DNA of 9,234 bases from an uncultured Rhodospirillaceae bacterium (GTDB lineage: Bacteria; Pseudomonadota; Alphaproteobacteria; Rhodospirillales; Casp-alpha2), in the NCBI GenBank assembly GCA_913048145.1, contig CAJWVP010000099.1, positions 1 through 9,234 on the forward strand. The letters are read 5' to 3'. The position numbers and the translations under genes were made by a program. The notes under the pieces were generated by a model. That model saw only the letters and a list, made by a program, of their open reading frames with translations, was not told where the DNA came from and did not search any database. How positions within the stretch are numbered: position 1 is the first letter of the stretch; each line of letters starts with the position of its first letter. Of this stretch, positions 5,459 to 9,234 are shown in pieces.

Positions 5459-7246
5459 GTGAAACAAAATTATCTTTCCATGAGTGGCCCCGATACCCCG
5501 CCGGACACGGATGCGACCCCGACGACGCCAGCAGAATCGGATTACGCCGCCTATCAGGTTCTTGCCCGAAAATACCGGCCAAAAACGTTCTCCGAACTGA
5601 TCGGCCAGAACATTCTAGTCCGCACCCTGACCAATGCTTTCAGGCTGAACCGCTTGGCCCATGGCTTCATCCTAACGGGGGTGCGGGGGGTCGGTAAAAC
5701 CACGACGGCACGGATTATCGCCCGGGCTTTGAACTGCGTCGGCCCGGATGGTCAGGGCAGCCCAACGACTGAGCCCTGCGGAGTATGTGAAAACTGCCAG
5801 GCCATTGCCGAGGACCGGCACGTGGACGTGTTGGAGATGGACGCCGCCAGCCGCACTGGCGTCGACGATATACGTGAACTCATTGAGGGCGTGCGCTACC
5901 GGCCGACGTCCGCACGCTTCAAGGTTTACATCATCGACGAAGTGCACATGTTGTCGCCGAACGCGTTCAACGCCTTGCTGAAAACCCTCGAGGAGCCGCC
6001 GGAGCATGTCAAATTCATCTTCGCCACCACGGAAATTCGGAAGGTTCCAGTAACCGTGCTCAGCCGCTGTCAGCGGTTTGATCTGTCCCGGGTGGACACG
6101 GAGACCCTTAGCAAGCATTTCGCCGGGATAACTGAGAACGAGGGCGGTCAAATTTCAGCGACGGCTCTGCAACTGATCGCCCGCGCCGCCGACGGCTCCG
6201 TGCGCGACGGCCTGAGCCTCCTTGATCAAGCCATCTCTCAGGCGGACGGAGAGATCTCTGAAGACCAGGTGCGCGCCATGCTGGGGCTTGCGGATAGGAC
6301 CCAGACCTTCGACCTTCTGGAAACCGTTTTGGGCGGTCAGATCGCCGACGCTTTGGGGCAGTTTGATCAGCAATACCGCGATGGTGCTGATCCCATAGCG
6401 ATCCTAGAAGACATGCTGGAGATTGTTCACTGGCTGACCCGTATCAAGGTCGTGCCAACCGCCGCCGATGATCCGGATGTGCCAGGAATGGAACGGAACC
6501 GGGGTAAGGATATGGAATCACGGCTGAAAATGCCGGTCCTGGCGCGCGCATGGCAGATGCTCTTGAAGGGGCTTCAGGAAGTTCGTTTTGCGCCGTCGGC
6601 GCGCCAGGCTGCCGAGATGCTGCTTGTCCGATTGGCCTACACTGCGACCTTACCGACCCCGGGCGATGCCGTGAAGTCGATGGGACAGTCTGAAGGCAAC
6701 GTATTGCCTCCATCCGTCAGTCCACAGCCCATCGATTCACCGGGGCCCAGCGCCGTCAAGCGCACAGGCACCGAAGATGTCGCGCCGCTTACCCCAGCGC
6801 CCTTGCCCGATACGTTCCCCGAACCGGCGCCTCAGGTGGCGCCGGACGATACCGTGCCGCAAGCGTCCCATGATACCTATGCCGATATCGTGGCCTTGGC
6901 CGGTCAGGAACGAGAAATGGTCCTGAAGTCCCATTTGGAGCATGATGTACATGTGGTTGAATTTGAGCCGGGGCGGTTGGAGTTCCGACCGACGGACACC
7001 GCGCCGCCCGACCTGGCCGGGCGGCTGACGAGTTTCCTAAACGGTCAGACCGATAGGCGCTGGGTGATCACGGTCTCACAGGAAGCCGGGGATCCGACCA
7101 TTTCCGAACGCCGGGCTGCCGCACAGCGCGATCTCGAGAACGAGGCGGTGGGACACCCCTTGGTTAAATCCGTCTTGGAGGCGTTCCCAGGCGCAAAACT
7201 GACGACCGTGACGCCCATTGACGAAGGCGATGGCACAGAAGGCTAG
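5459..7246 (+). CDS. dnaX: DNA polymerase III subunit gamma/tau (clamp loader ATPase)
   Basis: DnaX is the ATPase of the clamp loader that opens the beta clamp and, as tau, links polymerase cores to the replicative helicase. The 595-residue protein has an AAA+ domain. It shows Walker A GVRGVGKT (74-81), four zinc ligands (C93, C107, C110, C113), Walker B with IIDEVHML (158-165), the ATT sensor-1 region (189-191) and the SRC motif with arginine finger R203 (202-204). A proline-rich linker at about 405-470 leads to a C-terminal domain (about 475-590) of the type found in alphaproteobacterial tau (DUF3646, PF12362). I saw no A AAA AAG slippage site, so production of a short gamma form is not supported. 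The start is uncertain: GTG at 5459 has AAGG 12 nt upstream, while ATG at 5480 would give MSGPDTPP and lacks a close ribosome binding site. It lies just downstream of ffs. Confidence 0.95.
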   Translation: MKQNYLSMSGPDTPPDTDATPTTPAESDYAAYQVLARKYRPKTFSELIGQNILVRTLTNAFRLNRLAHGFILTGVRGVGKTTTARIIARALNCVGPDGQGSPTTEPCGVCENCQAIAEDRHVDVLEMDAASRTGVDDIRELIEGVRYRPTSARFKVYIIDEVHMLSPNAFNALLKTLEEPPEHVKFIFATTEIRKVPVTVLSRCQRFDLSRVDTETLSKHFAGITENEGGQISATALQLIARAADGSVRDGLSLLDQAISQADGEISEDQVRAMLGLADRTQTFDLLETVLGGQIADALGQFDQQYRDGADPIAILEDMLEIVHWLTRIKVVPTAADDPDVPGMERNRGKDMESRLKMPVLARAWQMLLKGLQEVRFAPSARQAAEMLLVRLAYTATLPTPGDAVKSMGQSEGNVLPPSVSPQPIDSPGPSAVKRTGTEDVAPLTPAPLPDTFPEPAPQVAPDDTVPQASHDTYADIVALAGQEREMVLKSHLEHDVHVVEFEPGRLEFRPTDTAPPDLAGRLTSFLNGQTDRRWVITVSQEAGDPTISERRAAAQRDLENEAVGHPLVKSVLEAFPGAKLTTVTPIDEGDGTEG

Positions 7247-7569
7247 GCTTCTCGGGGGCCAAGCAAGATTATCGCGGCGCCGGCAAGACAGACCGCCATG
7301 CCTACTAGGTCCCAACGGTCTGGTCGATTGCCTTCCATTCCCCACATCCACAATAGGGAAGCGACGATATAGATACCCCCGTAAGCGGCGTAGGCGCGTC
7401 CGGCGAAGTCTGAGGAAATGCGGGTCAAGAGCAAGGCAAAGATGACCAGGAGTGCGATCCCGAGCACCAGCCAATAAGCCGGTTGGCCCAATCGCAGCCA
7501 GGCCCAGAACGCAAAACAGCCGCCGATTTCAGCCCCGGCAGCGACGGCGTATATAGCGAAATGAGACAC
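7243..7569 (-). CDS. YnfA/UPF0060 family inner membrane protein
   Basis: This 108-residue hydrophobic protein has about four membrane helices, at roughly residues 4-24, 30-49, 60-80 and 86-104. The YGGIYI segment, followed by WDLVGMAVCLAGAAIILLGPR at the C-terminus, is characteristic of the UPF0060/YnfA family, relatives of small multidrug resistance transporters. E. coli YnfA has been linked to efflux of cationic compounds; the substrate here is unknown. The start is GTG at 7569, supported by GGGAG 7 nt upstream. The stop shares CTAG (7243-7246) with the stop of dnaX, so the two genes converge with a four-base overlap and leave no room for a conventional terminator between them. Confidence 0.88.
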   Translation of the reverse strand: MSHFAIYAVAAGAEIGGCFAFWAWLRLGQPAYWLVLGIALLVIFALLLTRISSDFAGRAYAAYGGIYIVASLLWMWGMEGNRPDRWDLVGMAVCLAGAAIILLGPREA

Positions 7570-7964
7570 GGTAGCGCTCCCGTTACGGTGATCTGTCGAG
7601 TCTGCGCCTTATAAGTGGCTAAGGGAAGAAATTGGTTCAGGCGTCGGAAAAGCTGCGGTCGATCCACTCACTTGGTACCAGAGACAAAGATCAGGATCAG
7701 CACGGCCATGGCAATAACCGGGTCTCTATGGGGGCAGTGGTGAAAAGAAACCGTTCTAAACTTCCTATGCCGTCTTTAAGTGATTGCTGAAGGTCGCGAA
7801 CATTACGGGCTCTGCTCGCGATAGCACCGTTACGCAAATTTCTCTCGGGCCGAATCGCTTTGCGCCCCGCCGTCGCTGCCGGTTTGCCGTTTTGTGGAAA
7901 GCCGCATGGGCTCTTCATCTGCGAACAGACTGGACGAAGCAGACCTTTGACGAAGTGATGACGG
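7570..7964. other. 395-bp stretch without a convincing gene
   Basis: The gap lies between the start of the YnfA-type gene and the stop of the exonuclease gene, both on the minus strand. Short frames exist on both strands (for example 7697-8038 minus and 7784-8014 plus), but they lack good ribosome binding sites and coding-like codon bias and run into the exonuclease gene in another frame. I found no tRNA-like TPsiC box, no strong terminator and no repeat. It may hold the YnfA gene promoter, but I could not pick one with confidence. Confidence 0.5.
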
Positions 7965-8798
7965 TCATTCCAATAGAAAGGTGTTTTTCGAGGCCTTGCC
8001 CCAGGCCTCCATGAAGGACCCAAGATGGCGGCGATCATCGCCCGCTTGTTCGATCATTGTAATTACATCGGCGACGGCGCGGTTGTAGCTTTCTTGGGTC
8101 ACTGTTCCCCGATGCAACATGGTGCGCAGATACACGAGATAGGTGTTGAGCACATCCGTCTCGCAATAGTCACGCACGCCTTGGATGTCACCGGTGTCGA
8201 TCATTTCGGCAACCTTACTGCCGTCGGCGCCGAACTTGCCTGGGAAACCCATCACTGCGCATACTTCCGATAATTTGATTGCAGTCGATGCGCCATAATC
8301 GCGCAGCACGTCCAGCAGATCGCAATGCCAGTCCATGGCATAGCGGCTCTTATAGCTGTTCCATTTGTCGCCGGCGCCGTACAGCCAAGGCGCGGCAATG
8401 CCGTGCGCCATAGCGCGGTATTTCAGCACTGGTAGGTCGAAGGTTCGACCGTTGAAACTGACCAGGCGCGGCTTTAGGTGTTCAAAGTACTGAAAGAACC
8501 CCTGTAGGAGTTGCGCCTCGTCGAACCCGGCTTCGCCGCCGGAACGGAGTTCCTTAAGGTAGTAAATTTCTTGCGCCCCGGCGTATTCGATTTCTGCCTC
8601 CAGGAAACTGATCGCTACCACTCGATGAAACGGCTGTCGGGGGAAGGAATTACGGCCGTCTGTGATCTCCAGATGGTAGCGTTCCAGCTCAGCGCGGCGT
8701 GCTGCTAGGTCGGGTTCTGTGAAGCCCGTGAGGTTTGGTACGGCGTCTGTATCAGGAATGGTCTCTATGTCAAAGACGAACAAAGATCGGTGCTGCAT
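7965..8798 (-). CDS. Predicted 3'-5' exonuclease, PolB-like DEDD family (PF10108 type)
   Basis: This is a stand-alone exonuclease-like protein related to the proofreading domain of family B DNA polymerases; its role in the cell is not established. The 277 residues show the three DEDD exonuclease motifs. Exo I is FVFDIETIPD with D10 and E12. Exo II is SFNGRTFDLPVLKYRAM with N116 and D121. Exo III is YCETDVLNTYLVYLR with Y211 and D215. The spacing and the WHCDLLDVL segment before Exo III match the family of predicted PolB-related exonucleases. All expected acidic residues are present, so it should be active. I chose ATG at 8798 (MQHRSLFVFDIE) because AAGGGGG lies 8 nt upstream; an ATG at 8888 would add 30 atypical residues and almost reach ybaB. 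It is divergent from ybaB, with 92 bp between the starts. Confidence 0.9.
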   Translation of the reverse strand: MQHRSLFVFDIETIPDTDAVPNLTGFTEPDLAARRAELERYHLEITDGRNSFPRQPFHRVVAISFLEAEIEYAGAQEIYYLKELRSGGEAGFDEAQLLQGFFQYFEHLKPRLVSFNGRTFDLPVLKYRAMAHGIAAPWLYGAGDKWNSYKSRYAMDWHCDLLDVLRDYGASTAIKLSEVCAVMGFPGKFGADGSKVAEMIDTGDIQGVRDYCETDVLNTYLVYLRTMLHRGTVTQESYNRAVADVITMIEQAGDDRRHLGSFMEAWGKASKNTFLLE

Positions 8799-8819
8799 GG
8801 TCAAAGCCCCCTTGGCGGT

Positions 8820-8825
8820 GTTATA
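8820..8825 (-). promoter_or_regulatory. Possible -10 element for the exonuclease gene
   Basis: On the minus strand TATAAC (8825-8820) matches TATAAT at five of six positions. It would start transcription near 8813, only about 15 nt before the ATG at 8798 and directly at the Shine-Dalgarno run. No good -35 box is seen, so this is a weak call. Confidence 0.25.
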
Positions 8826-8890
8826 CACGAACGCTGGGATGAATAGACAGACCCACGTGCCGCTCCGACAGCCAAACGAAGGAAACACCT

Positions 8891-9214
8891 ATGAAAAACC
8901 TCGGTCAGATGTTGAAACAGGCCCAGGAAGTGCAGGCCAAAATGCAAGAGATGCAGGATGCGCTCGCCGACACTGAGGTAACCGGCACCTCCGGTGCCGG
9001 AATGTGCCTAGTGACCATGAACGGCAAGGGCGAGGCGCGGCAGGTCAAGATTGATCGGGCCTTGGTGAAGCCAGATGACGCAGAGGTGCTAGAAGATCTG
9101 ATTTTGGCGGCGATCAATGACGCGAAGGCAAAGGCCGAAGAGAAATCTCGTGAGGAGATGCAAAAACTTACAGGTGGCATTCAATTGCCGCCGGGTTTTC
9201 AGCTGCCATTTTGA
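8891..9214 (+). CDS. ybaB: Nucleoid-associated protein YbaB/EbfC
   Basis: YbaB/EbfC proteins are small DNA-binding dimers that coat or bridge the nucleoid; family members bind with little sequence specificity. The 107-residue product has the usual length and layout. A helical N-terminus (MKNLGQMLKQAQEVQAKMQEMQ) is followed by a central beta sheet (GAGMCLVTMNGKGEARQVKID) and a C-terminal helix rich in K and E. It ends in the proline-containing tail LTGGIQLPPGFQLPF, as in most homologues. The ATG at 8891 has AGGA 7 nt upstream. In many bacteria the order is dnaX-ybaB-recR. Here ybaB is separated from dnaX by two minus-strand genes, so it probably has its own promoter in the 92-bp divergent gap, although I see only a weak candidate (TTGGCG at 8812 with TGGGAT at 8835). 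recR would be expected just past the window end. Confidence 0.95.
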   Translation: MKNLGQMLKQAQEVQAKMQEMQDALADTEVTGTSGAGMCLVTMNGKGEARQVKIDRALVKPDDAEVLEDLILAAINDAKAKAEEKSREEMQKLTGGIQLPPGFQLPF

Positions 9215-9234
9215 CGGATGGTCAGCGGTTGACG

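Noticed and set aside
5459..7246. Programmed frameshift in dnaX giving a gamma subunit
   Set aside because: I saw no A-rich slippery heptamer with a following hairpin near the end of the AAA+ part.
7570..7964. tRNA or other structured RNA in the gene-free stretch
   Set aside because: No GGTTCGA-type T-arm with matching acceptor ends on either strand, and no strong long stem was found by eye.
7697..8038. Minus-strand frame of 113 codons in the gap after the exonuclease gene
   Set aside because: Part of it lies inside the exonuclease gene in another frame, it has mixed third-position composition and no ribosome binding site, and I recognise no family.
1..9234. A new defence, mobile or biosynthetic system
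   Set aside because: Most genes belong to known core families; there are no repeats, integrase, transposase, toxin-antitoxin pair or linked novel gene cluster.

Overview
The window looks like chromosomal core DNA from an alphaproteobacterium, probably of the Rhodospirillales type. The clues are a kdsB-pheA pair, a DinB with an N-terminal Cys4 zinc ribbon, a GAAC-N7-GAAC LexA-type box, a DnaX carrying the alphaproteobacterial C-terminal tau domain, and a 4.5S RNA gene just ahead of dnaX. This placement comes from family knowledge and gene order, not from a database search. I see no CRISPR array, insertion sequence, phage gene, tRNA or rRNA.

Layout. 1-1079 (+): the 3' end of kdsB (lipopolysaccharide Kdo activation), then pheA (prephenate dehydratase, phenylalanine synthesis), 32 nt apart. 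1128-1928 (-): a PhyH-type Fe(II)/2-oxoglutarate dioxygenase converging on pheA. A 187-bp divergent region follows, with an inverted repeat and promoter for the dioxygenase and a LexA-type box for dinB. 2116-3351 (+): DNA polymerase IV. 3610-4569 (-): NudC-type NAD(H) pyrophosphatase; a weak small ORF (3440-3808 +) lies between dinB and nudC. 4885-5391 (+): an unrecognised protein whose first half resembles a cupredoxin. Its last 21 codons lie inside the 4.5S SRP RNA gene (ffs, about 5326-5427), which has its own TATAAT promoter. 5459-7246 (+): dnaX. 7243-7569 (-): a YnfA/UPF0060 membrane protein sharing the four bases CTAG with dnaX. 7570-7964: no convincing gene. 7965-8798 (-): a PolB-like 3'-5' exonuclease. 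8891-9214 (+): ybaB/ebfC. The window ends just beyond it, where recR would be expected.

How the genes relate. Much of the window concerns DNA replication and repair: dinB (translesion synthesis, apparently SOS-controlled), dnaX (clamp loader), a predicted exonuclease and ybaB (nucleoid protein). dnaX and ybaB are usually adjacent; here about 1.6 kb of opposite-strand DNA separates them. The rest is housekeeping (Kdo, Phe, NAD(H) turnover, SRP) plus one accessory dioxygenase and one orphan protein. I found no convincing undescribed multi-gene system. The features most worth checking are the overlap of the cupredoxin-like ORF with ffs and the operator-like sites between the dioxygenase gene and dinB.
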